64,000 bases of DNA, taken from positions 3,760,001 to 3,824,000 of the forward strand of contig CP053680.1 of assembly GCA_019623805.1 (NCBI GenBank), written 5' to 3'. Source of the stretch: Gammaproteobacteria bacterium (ex Lamellibrachia satsuma). Its GTDB lineage: Bacteria > Pseudomonadota > Gammaproteobacteria > Chromatiales > Chromatiaceae. The notes beneath the pieces are model-generated. The model saw only the letters and a list, made by a program, of their open reading frames with translations. It was not told the DNA's origin and searched no databases. Positions 51,446-59,963 of the stretch are shown here, in pieces. Every line of letters begins with the position of its first letter. Position 1 is the first letter of the stretch. The translations under genes were made by a program, and so were the position numbers.

Positions 51446-53161
51446 CTAACGACTGTATTTCTCTCCAACAGGAGGAAGTGTCTTGCTTACTCGTGTCTCC
51501 TTTGTTTTTATTCCACGCCGCCATGAATGAAAACGCTCGCTCCAGCGCAATAGACCTGCGGGTGCGTGGGCACGTTTCCAGTTTCCGGCAACATACTTGT
51601 TGGCTTCAGCCAGGGTTGGGTAGATGTGGATGGTGTCCAGGATCTTGTTGAGGCCGATGCCATGGCGCATGGCCACCACATACTCGGCAAGCAGGTCTCC
51701 TGCGTGCTCACCTACGATGGTGACGCCGAGAATCTTGTCCTTCTTCGGCACAGTGAGCACTTTGATCATGCCGTGAGCCTCCCCGTCGGCGATAGCCCGG
51801 TCTAGATCGTCGATTCCATATACCGTCACTTCGTAGGGAATATTGCGCTCCTTTGCTTCGAGCTCATTTAAACCCACCCGTGCTACCTCCGGGTCGACGA
51901 AGGTGGCCCAGGGGATAACCGAGTAGTCTGCCTGAAACTTTTTGAAGGGATCGAACAGGGAATTGACTGCCACGTACCACGCCTGGTGAGCGGCGGTGTG
52001 GGTGAATTGAAAGGGGCCAGCCACGTCGCCTGCGGCGTAGATGTTCGGGTAGACCGTTTGCATGAACTTATTGGTCTCAATGGTGCGACCGGCGGGGATT
52101 TCCAACTCTTCCAAGCCGAAGCCCTTCAGGTTGGCTGCACGGCCTACCGCCACCAACACAGCATCGAAGGGGATGCGCACTTCCACTCCCTCGTTTTGCA
52201 GATCATCCACGATCAGGACTTTTTCGTCGTTTTCAATCAGGAACTGTTTTGCCTTGTGTTCCAGCAGCACATTGATACCTTCGGAACGGAAGCGCTGGAT
52301 GACCATCTCCGACACCTCCGGGTCTTCGCGTATCAGAAGCCGGGGCCGTCTTTCCACCTGAGTGATTTGTGAACCCAGGCGGGAGAAAGTCTGCGCCATC
52401 TCCGATCCGATAGGGCCTCCACCCAGAACAAGCAGACGCCTTGGGCGTATTCGCAGATCCCAGATATTGTCGGAGGTGAGATAGCCAATCCCCGCGAGTC
52501 CCGGAATCTGCGGCACAAAGGGTCTGGCTCCGGTGGCGATGACGATGTTGCGGGTTGTAAGGGTTTGCATGCCCTCTGCCGTTTTGATTTCTACTGTCCA
52601 GGGTGAGGCGATCTTCGCCTCGCCCTGAATCACATCCACGCCGAGTTCGCTATACCGATCCACTGAGTCATGGGGTTCGACTCTTTTTATCACACGTTGA
52701 ACCCGCTCCATTACTTCGGCAAAGTCGAAGTCAGCATGGGCCTCACGGATACCAAACTCTTTGGAACGAGACATGTGGGAGAGTAGCTTGGCCGAGCGGA
52801 TCAACGCCTTGGAGGGCACACACCCGGTGTTCAGGCAGTCACCACCCATCTTATGTTTTTCGATAAGCGTGACCTTTGCCTTTATCGCAGCCGCGATATA
52901 GGCGGTCACCAGTCCGGCTGATCCCGCCCCAATCACCACCAGGTTACGATCAAATGTGGAGGGCTTCTGCCATTTCGCATAAACTTTTCTGTTCTTTACC
53001 CACCCCGCGACCTTTTTGGCGGCCATCAGAGAAATACCAAGCAAGAAGAGAGAGATAAGAAGCGCGGGTGAAAGGATGCCGGTCAGAGATCCTATGGCGA
53101 AAAAGACGCCTACGAGGGTGAGGATCGCAAAAGCAAACAACGTTCGGGGTGTGATTTCCAC
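51446..53161 (-). CDS. Membrane-anchored pyridine-nucleotide disulfide oxidoreductase
   Basis: A 571-residue flavoprotein. Two hydrophobic helices at about 8-26 and 30-48, then the FAD site 'VVIGAGSAGLVTAY', the redox-active Cys pair 'CLNTGCVPSK' (C109, C114), the NAD(P) site 'LLVLGGGPIGSEMAQTF', 'NIYAAGDVAG', and 'HIYPTLAEANKYVAG' near the end, with the usual His-x-x-Pro-Thr motif as HIYPT. This is the mercuric-reductase/dihydrolipoamide-dehydrogenase group of enzymes found with TVP38 proteins; here the TVP38 gene is separate (54164-54853). No mercury motif (terminal Cys pair) is seen. GTG 53161 with GGAG upstream. Confidence 0.9.
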   Translation of the reverse strand: MEITPRTLFAFAILTLVGVFFAIGSLTGILSPALLISLFLLGISLMAAKKVAGWVKNRKVYAKWQKPSTFDRNLVVIGAGSAGLVTAYIAAAIKAKVTLIEKHKMGGDCLNTGCVPSKALIRSAKLLSHMSRSKEFGIREAHADFDFAEVMERVQRVIKRVEPHDSVDRYSELGVDVIQGEAKIASPWTVEIKTAEGMQTLTTRNIVIATGARPFVPQIPGLAGIGYLTSDNIWDLRIRPRRLLVLGGGPIGSEMAQTFSRLGSQITQVERRPRLLIREDPEVSEMVIQRFRSEGINVLLEHKAKQFLIENDEKVLIVDDLQNEGVEVRIPFDAVLVAVGRAANLKGFGLEELEIPAGRTIETNKFMQTVYPNIYAAGDVAGPFQFTHTAAHQAWYVAVNSLFDPFKKFQADYSVIPWATFVDPEVARVGLNELEAKERNIPYEVTVYGIDDLDRAIADGEAHGMIKVLTVPKKDKILGVTIVGEHAGDLLAEYVVAMRHGIGLNKILDTIHIYPTLAEANKYVAGNWKRAHAPAGLLRWSERFHSWRRGIKTKETRVSKTLPPVGEKYSR

Positions 53162-53477
53162 TTTTTTTCTCCATGTGTGCCAGGTAAATTGTGGTTCCTC
53201 TTAGTCGACGATAAAGAAAAATGCTTACAGGCTAATATTTTGGGCTGTGCTTGGCAGGGCGGATCATGTTCCGTCTGTTAGAGAAGAGCTTTTCCTGCCA
53301 CGAGTGTAATTCGTAGTATCGGCCGAGTAAGGAAAAAGCGCTCTCGTGCGACCAAGTCGTATGCTGTTAGGTGTGTATTTAATTAGATCGGGTAAATGGT
53401 ATGCGCTCTAATATTTGTCTTACAGTGAACTCGGTGGAATACCTGTTTCAAGATAGAAAGGACTACTGGACGTCAAT
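53162..53477. other. Divergent intergenic region
   Basis: Separates the divergent oxidoreductase and DUF3047 genes and must hold their promoters. I could not pick a convincing -35/-10 pair, palindrome or small ORF. Confidence 0.5.
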
Positions 53478-54113
53478 ATGAAAACTTTTTTGCTGGTCTG
53501 TCTGCTGAGCGGTTCTTCCATCCTTCATGCAGCGTCGCCTATTGTTGAGCATATCAATATTGATGGCCTGGCCGGATGGGAGGGGCACGATTTTAAAGGT
53601 CATACGAGTTATCAACTGATCGAAGAAAACGGCAAGCAGGTGGTAAAGGCGGTAAGCGTGGGGTCCGCATCCGGGCTGGTGAAGAAGATCTCTATCAATC
53701 TGGACAAGACGCCGTACCTCAATTGGCGTTGGCGGGTGGCTGGTGTGTTGGACAGTCCAAATGAACGTAGCCGGCAAGGCGATGATTATCCTGCAAGGAT
53801 CTATGTAGTGAAGGAGGGTGGTTGGGCTCCCTGGCGTACCCGCTCAATCACCTATGTCTGGTCGAGCAGTCAGGCAGAAGGCAGTGTCTGGCCCAGCGCC
53901 TATACCGATCAATCAATGATGGTTGCTGTACACTCAGGCGTATCGGATGTGTTGCTGTGGAAATCGGAGCGACGCAACCTGAAGGAGGATTTTAAACAGC
54001 TGTTCGGTCAGGATGTTCATCAGATCGACCTGATAGCACTCATGACGGATACAGATAATACTGGTGCAAAAGCGACAGCCTGGTACGGTGATATCTACTT
54101 TTCGTCGGAATGA
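53478..54113 (+). CDS. DUF3047 exported protein
   Basis: A 211-residue protein with signal peptide 'MKTFLLVCLLSGSSILHAAS'. The DUF3047 pattern is clear: 'YLNWRWRVAGVLD', 'RQGDDYPARIYVV', 'ITYVWSSSQAEGSVWPSAYTDQSMMVAV' and 'LIALMTDTDNTGAKATAWYGDIYFS'. It likely folds as a beta-sandwich resembling carbohydrate-binding modules; function unknown. Followed 50 bp later by the TVP38 gene and divergent from the oxidoreductase, a grouping seen in several gammaproteobacteria. Confidence 0.85.
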   Translation: MKTFLLVCLLSGSSILHAASPIVEHINIDGLAGWEGHDFKGHTSYQLIEENGKQVVKAVSVGSASGLVKKISINLDKTPYLNWRWRVAGVLDSPNERSRQGDDYPARIYVVKEGGWAPWRTRSITYVWSSSQAEGSVWPSAYTDQSMMVAVHSGVSDVLLWKSERRNLKEDFKQLFGQDVHQIDLIALMTDTDNTGAKATAWYGDIYFSSE

Positions 54114-54163
54114 AGCCGTGGCTCCGTTTTTGAATCTTGGAATTTTTATGCTGAATTGGATTA

Positions 54164-54853
54164 ATGAAAAAGCCTGAATTCATACTTAAGATTGGCCTCG
54201 TCCTGGTTGTTTTTGCGTTGCTCTATTGGGTTGAGTCCTATTTTGAGATCAGCGATTTTCTGCAGCCTGACAGGATCAGTCAGTGGCTGAATGACGCAGG
54301 ACCAATGGCGCCAGTATTGTTCATTGGTGTGATGGCCTCCGCTGTGGTGATAAGTCCAATTCCCAGTTTGCCGTTGGATATCGCTGCCGGTACTGTTTTT
54401 GGCCCAATTGCCGGAACCCTGTACGCGTCTATCGGCGCGTTGTTGGGAGCGATGGTCAGTTTTCTTATTGCCCGCTTTTTGGGACGTGATTTGATAGAGG
54501 GCCTGATAAGTGGCCACATCAATTTCTGTACACTCTGTTCCGACAGGTTGCTGACGAAAATTGTTTTTTTCTCCCGGCTGATGCCTATGATCTCCTTTGA
54601 TATCGTCAGTTATGGTGCCGGATTGACCAAGATGTCATTGGCAAAATTCAGTATTGCCACCTATCTTGGCATGCTGCCGCTGACCTATCTTTACGTTACC
54701 TTTGGCGCCGTGGTGGTGGAAGGGGGTGTTATCAGCCTGATTGCGGGTGTCGCAGTTGTCTTCCTGTTTTTTCTTGTGCCGAGGCTGATTGAGAAGAGCG
54801 ATCTCTTTTCTTTGCGTAAATACTTCCAGCATACGGATATCCATCACCATTGA
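54164..54853 (+). CDS. TVP38/TMEM64 family membrane protein
   Basis: A 229-residue integral membrane protein with about six helices. Marks: 'ISPIPSLPLDIAAGTVFGPIAGTLYASIGALLGAMVSFLIARFLGRD' and 'FFSRLMPMISFDIVSYGAGLTKMSLAKF' are the DedA/SNARE-assoc fold. Members of this family move lipids (flippase-like) and are often paired with a FAD oxidoreductase, as here. It ends in a basic, His-rich tail. Confidence 0.9.
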   Translation: MKKPEFILKIGLVLVVFALLYWVESYFEISDFLQPDRISQWLNDAGPMAPVLFIGVMASAVVISPIPSLPLDIAAGTVFGPIAGTLYASIGALLGAMVSFLIARFLGRDLIEGLISGHINFCTLCSDRLLTKIVFFSRLMPMISFDIVSYGAGLTKMSLAKFSIATYLGMLPLTYLYVTFGAVVVEGGVISLIAGVAVVFLFFLVPRLIEKSDLFSLRKYFQHTDIHHH

Positions 54854-54880
54854 TTCTGCGGATGGTTATGACAGCCTGTT

Positions 54881-55153
54881 TCAAGTAGATGAGTTGCTGT
54901 CTTCGTTTGAGTATTCTTTAAGGACTTTGCGGATACGCTCATGGGCCTCCTCGGACAACTGCTTGTCCGTGGGTAGATCGCCACCTGACCATCCCCGGCG
55001 CAAGGCTTGGCGCAGATGAGCCACCTGTTTTTCGAAGAGACGGCAACTGTCGCACATCCACAGATGAAGGCGCAGGCCTATCTTTTCCCTCTGACTGAGT
55101 TTTCGATCCTGCCCCTCGGAGATCAGGCGGCTCGCGTCTTTACAGGTAAGCAT
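54881..55153 (-). CDS. Zinc-finger anti-sigma factor
   Basis: A 90-residue protein with the ZAS motif H-x3-C-x2-C as 'HLWMCDSCR', typical of cytoplasmic anti-sigma factors. It has no membrane helix. It lies 17 bp after the ECF sigma gene on the same strand and should bind and hold that sigma factor until a redox or other signal releases it. Confidence 0.85.
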   Translation of the reverse strand: MLTCKDASRLISEGQDRKLSQREKIGLRLHLWMCDSCRLFEKQVAHLRQALRRGWSGGDLPTDKQLSEEAHERIRKVLKEYSNEDSNSST

Positions 55154-55170
55154 TGTGCAGAGACCTCACA

Positions 55171-55740
55171 TCAGGCACACAGGTTTTTTTCCAGGCACTG
55201 TCGCATACCCAATCGGGCTCGATGCAGTGTTGTCCAGAGGTTGGTCGGTGTGATAGCCATTTCCTTACACACCTCTTCGGTCTCCATTTCCCATAATTCG
55301 CGCAAAACAAAGAGTCGTGCCATACGGGGGGAGAGTGCAGCCAAACACTGCTCGATCAGTGACCAGAACTGATCGCGGGAAAAATCCTGCTCCGTGTCCC
55401 CCCAGTTTGTGAGTGGCTGACTCCAGCGGCCACTATCGGTGAAATTCTCGGCAACCCGTCTCGCTTCAGCCGCATCCCACGCATCCTCGGGAGAATTCGG
55501 GGTGGGTGCCTCGCGGGACTGTCGCCGGAATTCGTCCATGATCTTGTGCTTGAGGATGCCGGTGAGCCAGGTTCGGAGAGAGGCGTTGCCCTGAAAACGT
55601 TTGCGGGCTTTGAGAGCCGCCAGCAGGGTCTCCTGCACCAAATCCTCAGCCCGATGCCCGTCGCGTACATGCAGGAATGCAAACGCATAGAGCGCGGAGC
55701 TATGTTCCTCAAGCCAGCGTTCGGGTTCCGATATGGACAT
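55171..55740 (-). CDS. ECF RNA polymerase sigma factor
   Basis: A 189-residue sigma-70 family ECF factor. Region 2: 'LYAFAFLHVRDGHRAEDLVQETLLAALKARKRFQGNASLRTWLTGILKHKIMDEFRR'. Region 4: 'LSPRMARLFVLRELWEMETEEVCKEMAITPTNLWTTLHRARLGMRQCLE'. Between them is a 60-residue linker with 'SDRFSP'-like segments. Followed by its zinc-finger anti-sigma. Regulon unknown. Confidence 0.93.
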   Translation of the reverse strand: MSISEPERWLEEHSSALYAFAFLHVRDGHRAEDLVQETLLAALKARKRFQGNASLRTWLTGILKHKIMDEFRRQSREAPTPNSPEDAWDAAEARRVAENFTDSGRWSQPLTNWGDTEQDFSRDQFWSLIEQCLAALSPRMARLFVLRELWEMETEEVCKEMAITPTNLWTTLHRARLGMRQCLEKNLCA

Positions 55741-55881
55741 GCGCTTCCCTTGAATGGTTTATTCTATAAACGCTCAACAACCTGGCTGTTCTCAAATGAA
55801 TCTTCAAGTCAGGATAAGAGGAAAAATGTGCATTGGATTGGACGAGATCCATAGTCGGGTCGACAGACTTCCAGTCAACGA

Positions 55882-57147
55882 TTATGGCTCACTGTTCAAC
55901 TCCAGCGGTATCTCTCTGCGAAACAGAGTATAGACCGATGCCTCGGCATTCTGTAGTGCGAGACGCAGGGTTTCGGCGCCTTTATCACTCGATCCGCTGT
56001 TCAGGGTGGCCCGATAGAAGTCCCGGTAGAAAGTATCTGGCTCGACCTGGATTCGGAAGAGGATGGATTGGGTTTCAGGATGGCGGGGGGCCTGATAATT
56101 CAGGCGGGCGGTCTCTCCGGGTGCGAGGCGGGTATCGAACAGTTCCCGACTTAGGTCGAGGCTCACCTGCCTGGCGACAATCTGCTCCTGCCGGGTTCCG
56201 GGAATCTGTTGATTGAGACTATCCAGTTGTATCGCCTCCAACACCACGCGAGGGGTGACATAGGTTGGGAACTGGTGACCCACCTCCGTGCTGGTCAGTG
56301 ACAGGATGCCGCTGATCCTGTCGTTGTTTGTCTCTACCCCGTCCAGCGAGATCCTGACGCCCGACAGCACAGTTGCCTTGTCGTGTATGCCTCGCCACAG
56401 ATGACGGCGGTCTGGCATGTGGCAGGACTGGCAACTTTTTCCCGCCTTCGCCTGTGGGCTTCCCTTCCACTCCTCGAAGGTGTTTTCGAGCAGTTTGCCG
56501 TTCAGTGCGTAACCGTCTGTATCGAACTGGTGGCAGGCTGCACAGAAGCGGGAACTCTCAAAGGCATCCTGGGGTTGCCATCCATTGTGGGGTTGATGGG
56601 CGTTTTCAGCCAGTGGCGGGGAGGGGGGAAGTGCCTTGTTTCTGTGTGGGCCGTGGACTTGAAAATTGCGCAGATGACAGCCGGCGCAGATCAATCCCTG
56701 ATCATAGAGCGGGTCATTGGGAATAGTCACGTCCAGGAGATTGCTGCTGCCGGTTTTTTCACCGGAGAGCCATGTAATCACTTCATCGGCCTGCTCAGCC
56801 AGGGGCGCGTGACAATGCAGACAGGCCTGATGTTCTGCTCTGCTGACGGGGTTCATGTCCATGAGTTGACCCAGCAGACCGGGACCCATTGCATGGGCGT
56901 GCAGGCTTCCCTGCCAATCCTGGAACTGCTGTGGATGGCAGGTCCCGCAGGCCTTGGGGTCCAGTGAGGTCTCCAGGGCCGGGAAGGAGGCCGGTGCCTC
57001 GCCCTGATGTTGCAGCGGGCGTTGCCAGTGGCGGGAAAGGAAGGTATTGATGGATGCGCTGGGATCGTTGTCAGCCATCGCCGTCGAGATCAGCATCGAA
57101 AACACAAACCCGCAGGCAAACTGAAATTTGATCCGGTGACGGCTCAC
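55882..57147 (-). CDS. Pentaheme c-type cytochrome
   Basis: A 421-residue exported protein with five CxxCH sites: CGTCH, CLHCH, CAGCH, CAACH, CQSCH. The start is GTG 57147, overlapping the upstream stop as GTGA; the apparent Met 10 codons before it lies inside that gene. Signal peptide 'KFQFACGFVFSMLISTAMA'. The layout ('HPQQFQDWQGSLHAHAM', then 'GCHLRNFQVHG' and 'CHMPDRRHLWRGIHD') resembles multiheme cytochromes of the cytochrome c-554/hydroxylamine-oxidoreductase-like group that take part in sulfur or nitrogen oxidation. C-terminal ~170 residues are heme-free and beta-rich. Confidence 0.85.
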   Translation of the reverse strand: MSRHRIKFQFACGFVFSMLISTAMADNDPSASINTFLSRHWQRPLQHQGEAPASFPALETSLDPKACGTCHPQQFQDWQGSLHAHAMGPGLLGQLMDMNPVSRAEHQACLHCHAPLAEQADEVITWLSGEKTGSSNLLDVTIPNDPLYDQGLICAGCHLRNFQVHGPHRNKALPPSPPLAENAHQPHNGWQPQDAFESSRFCAACHQFDTDGYALNGKLLENTFEEWKGSPQAKAGKSCQSCHMPDRRHLWRGIHDKATVLSGVRISLDGVETNNDRISGILSLTSTEVGHQFPTYVTPRVVLEAIQLDSLNQQIPGTRQEQIVARQVSLDLSRELFDTRLAPGETARLNYQAPRHPETQSILFRIQVEPDTFYRDFYRATLNSGSSDKGAETLRLALQNAEASVYTLFRREIPLELNSEP

Positions 57148-57887
57148 GATGAAGCCTGTTCCAGCAACGCCATCCACTCATCCACAGAGATGGGCAGATA
57201 CCCCGTCAGCTCCAGGTTACGATCTTCAAACACATCCATCCCAGGGTGGGCCTGCTGCCAGGCGGAAATCACACTGTCGCGGTGGGTGAGCAGGGCGAGG
57301 ATATGCGGTTGGAACAGCCTGACCACGGCGCTGATCCAGCGGTTCACCGGCCAGGAGGGCCAGGCGTGCTCGATGGCGAAACGGGGCAACATTTCGATCA
57401 TGGTCTCAGCAGGATACCAGGTTTCACCCGTCACCCAGCGATTGGCGGCAAACAGCCCGATAGGCCGACCCCAGGCATCCATGGAGATGCCAACCAGATG
57501 GCCGATTGCATCATCTCCCTGTGGCCAGGGTTCACTGGCCAGGGGGTAGTCCAGCGGTTTGGCGCCTTCAGGCATGCCACCGGCCCGCAGAAAAGTATGG
57601 AAGTGACCATGCTCATCCGCATCGTCACGATGGGTATGATAGTAGTACTGGCTGTGGGTCTCGTCGTCAAAGACATCATCTTTTGGATAGTGTTCCAGTT
57701 CGATAAAATCGCCCTGGTCTTTCAACACTTCGCCTACCAGGTTGAGCCCGACCCGCTCCAGTGCCCGCATACTGGCACGTACCTCTGTTCCTGCTGTCAG
57801 CATCTCCGCGATTTCTCCGCATGGGAGTTGAGCGGGATTCGGCGGAGATAGGGTGGGTAACGGAATATCGGAAATTTTACTGTTCAC
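57144..57887 (-). CDS. DUF6969-like conserved protein, function unknown
   Basis: About 247 residues from GTG 57887; the longer frame to 58055 overlaps the transporter gene in another phase and is unlikely. The protein has a notable His/Asp stretch 'YYYHTHRDDADEHGHFHTF' with the look of a metal-binding site and 'MDAWGRPIGLFAANRWVTGETWYPA' as another conserved-looking block. I associate it with the DUF6969 family from memory. No signal peptide. It lies between the sulfur-compound transporter and the pentaheme cytochrome, coupled to the latter by GTGA. Confidence 0.6.
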   Translation of the reverse strand: MNSKISDIPLPTLSPPNPAQLPCGEIAEMLTAGTEVRASMRALERVGLNLVGEVLKDQGDFIELEHYPKDDVFDDETHSQYYYHTHRDDADEHGHFHTFLRAGGMPEGAKPLDYPLASEPWPQGDDAIGHLVGISMDAWGRPIGLFAANRWVTGETWYPAETMIEMLPRFAIEHAWPSWPVNRWISAVVRLFQPHILALLTHRDSVISAWQQAHPGMDVFEDRNLELTGYLPISVDEWMALLEQASS

Positions 57888-57903
57888 TTGTTTCTGCTGC
57901 TCA

Positions 57904-59034
57904 TCAGTTTGAAAGTCCAAGACGGGGTCGCCAGCGTACGCCCAGTGCGCTGCCGAGCAGGGCGCAGGCGATCCAGAGCCAGCCGTGCAGGCTAAGGGAA
58001 GCGATGCCCGAGAAAAAAGCGCCAATATTGCAACCATAGGCGATGCGGGCACCATAACCCATCAAAAGACCACCAATGATGGCGGCAGCAAGCGAACGCA
58101 GGGGGATGCGGAATGAGGGCGAGAATCGGCCTCCCAGTCCGGCGGCGGCCAATGCCCCGAGCAGGATGCCGATATTCATCACCGAGGTGACATCCTGCAG
58201 GATGTCGGCCTGTAGCGCCGACTGCTGAAAAGCCCCACTCCAGAATGGTGCACTGGACGGATCCCAGCCGAGAAGGACTGCCGCCTTGGCACCCCACAGG
58301 GTAAAGGCCCAGGTAATAGTCCAGGGATGGCCAGCTGTCAGCAGGGTTGCGAAATTGAGCAGCGCGAGCAGCAGGGCACCCATGACCAGAGGCCAAGGGC
58401 CTGATAACAAACGCTGCCAGCCTCTCTGCGGTGGGGTGGTAGCGGGTTTCTGTCGGCTGCGCCAGCGACGTAGCAGCAGGGCAAGCAGGGCGAAAAACGC
58501 TAACTGGATTGAGACCGCAGTAGGGTATCCCAAGGGTTCGGCGAGCGATTGGGTCTGTAGCGATGGAAGCTGTTGCCACCATCCCATGTGAAGACTTGCC
58601 CAGAAGGATCCTGCACAAAAGGCGATGAGGGTGATCAGCATTCGCGGTGCGCCACCGCCTGCCTTGTAGAGGGTGCCTGAGCCGCAGCCGTCGCCGAGTT
58701 GCATGCCGATACCGAACAGAAAGGCACCTGCAGCAACCTGTAGGCCTGCTGGAGCCACAGCACCTGCCACGCCATGCCCAAAAACAGTGCCACTGCTTAG
58801 AATCGGCGCGAACAGCAGCGTGGCGACTGCTAGCATGATCAGTTGGGCATTTAATGCGGCGGTATCACGGTAAAGTATAAAACGCCGGTAGGCGCTGGTA
58901 AAACCGAAGGCGGCATGTTGCAGGGTGATGCCGAGGGCGACGCCAATCAGGAGCAGCAGTGTGAGGCGTGGCTCGGTGGTGAATAAGAGCGGAACCACGA
59001 TGACCAGCGACGTTGACAGTACAGGCAGCTGCAT
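57904..59034 (-). CDS. YeeE/YedE (TsuA-type) sulfur-compound transporter
   Basis: A 376-residue membrane protein with about nine or ten helices. Conserved family sites: 'GDGCGSGTLYKAGGG' and 'YGARIAYGCNIGAFFSGIAS', the Cys-containing loops that bind thiosulfate in TsuA. ATG 59034 (GAGGGGG upstream) preferred over a TTG just before. It imports thiosulfate or a similar sulfur compound. First gene of an operon with the DUF6969-like and pentaheme genes, which suggests that the three work on one sulfur or redox substrate. Confidence 0.88.
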   Translation of the reverse strand: MQLPVLSTSLVIVVPLLFTTEPRLTLLLLIGVALGITLQHAAFGFTSAYRRFILYRDTAALNAQLIMLAVATLLFAPILSSGTVFGHGVAGAVAPAGLQVAAGAFLFGIGMQLGDGCGSGTLYKAGGGAPRMLITLIAFCAGSFWASLHMGWWQQLPSLQTQSLAEPLGYPTAVSIQLAFFALLALLLRRWRSRQKPATTPPQRGWQRLLSGPWPLVMGALLLALLNFATLLTAGHPWTITWAFTLWGAKAAVLLGWDPSSAPFWSGAFQQSALQADILQDVTSVMNIGILLGALAAAGLGGRFSPSFRIPLRSLAAAIIGGLLMGYGARIAYGCNIGAFFSGIASLSLHGWLWIACALLGSALGVRWRPRLGLSN

Positions 59035-59201
59035 CAAATCAGATTCCCCCTCGGAATTTGAGCGTCTTCAGCAATCATGGTGCGCACAGCGCAACCTACG
59101 TTCGTCACATCCCATGCCAAACATTACCACGAACTCCGAAGCTTGAGTTCAGAGCCATTGTGTGAATGGGCGGCTGGCTGGAGCGCCCACCGCATGACAC
59201 G

Positions 59202-59963
59202 TTAGTGCATCTTTGCAGAGCAAGGATTTCTTGGCGCGCAAGGGTTTTTCGCCCCACATGGATTCTTGGCGGCACAAGGGTTTTTTGCCCCACAAGGATT
59301 CTTGGCGGCACAGGGATTTTTTGCGCCACATGGGTTCTTGGCGGCACAAGGATTCATTGCGCCCATCTTGTGGGTCTTGGTGAAGCTCTTCTGCTGTGCC
59401 AGAACATAGCCGGTGAGGGCGGCCAGCTCTCTTGAGTCCCAGGCCAATGCTTTGGCATTCATGGGACCCATCATGCAGAGCTGCACCATCTCGTCGGCAT
59501 GGACGGATTTCAGCTTCTGCTGGTCATCGGCCATGCGTACATAGTGAGGGTAGGGCTCAGCGAAGGTAGCCTGGTAAGAGGCGTTATTATTGTGGCAGGT
59601 ATTACACGACATGCCATTGGTGCTCAGGCGGGTGTCCTTGAACAGCTTGCTTCCTTCGGCTGCAAGGGCCGCACTGTTGCCTCGGTAAGGCTTGTAGTCG
59701 GCTGGTCGGGTCACTTTTCCAGCCCCGCAGGGATTTTTCGCAGCACAGGGATTCTTGGCGGCACATGGATTCTTTGCACCACAAGGGTTTTTTGCCGCAC
59801 AGGGATTGCAGGGATTGTGTATCTTCATCGCCTGCTTGGCGGCGCAGGGGTTCCTGGCTCCGCAGGGATTGGCGGCAAACAGGGGTGCGCTGCTCAGGGC
59901 AACTGTGGCCAGACAGCCGGAGAGAATGGCATTTAGTGTCTTTTTGCGTGTGGTGAGTTTCAT
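59202..59963 (-). CDS. Exported heme protein with Asn-Pro-Cys pentapeptide repeats
   Basis: A 253-residue exported protein (signal peptide ending 'ALSSAPLFA'). Residues 32-82 and 204-252 each hold eight NPC motifs, mostly NPCAAK or NPCGAK with a 5-residue period, so there are 16 regularly spaced Cys. Between them is a small c-type cytochrome domain with a single heme site 'CNTCH' at 120-124, and likely Met ligand in 'QLCMMGPMNA'. The end repeats could bind metals or form disulfide/thiol ladders; 'NPCxxK' tails occur in some cytochrome-type proteins but the function is unknown. Good ribosome site (AGGAG). Same strand as the transporter operon, 164 bp upstream. Confidence 0.85.
   Translation of the reverse strand: MKLTTRKKTLNAILSGCLATVALSSAPLFAANPCGARNPCAAKQAMKIHNPCNPCAAKNPCGAKNPCAAKNPCAAKNPCGAGKVTRPADYKPYRGNSAALAAEGSKLFKDTRLSTNGMSCNTCHNNNASYQATFAEPYPHYVRMADDQQKLKSVHADEMVQLCMMGPMNAKALAWDSRELAALTGYVLAQQKSFTKTHKMGAMNPCAAKNPCGAKNPCAAKNPCGAKNPCAAKNPCGAKNPCAPRNPCSAKMH

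Noticed and set aside
57888..58055. N-terminal extension of the DUF6969-like protein
   Set aside because: The stretch overlaps the transporter gene in another frame and has no family-like sequence.
59202..59360. 30-bp periodic DNA as CRISPR
   Set aside because: The period is the NPCAAKNPCGAK codons of an exported cytochrome; no spacers.
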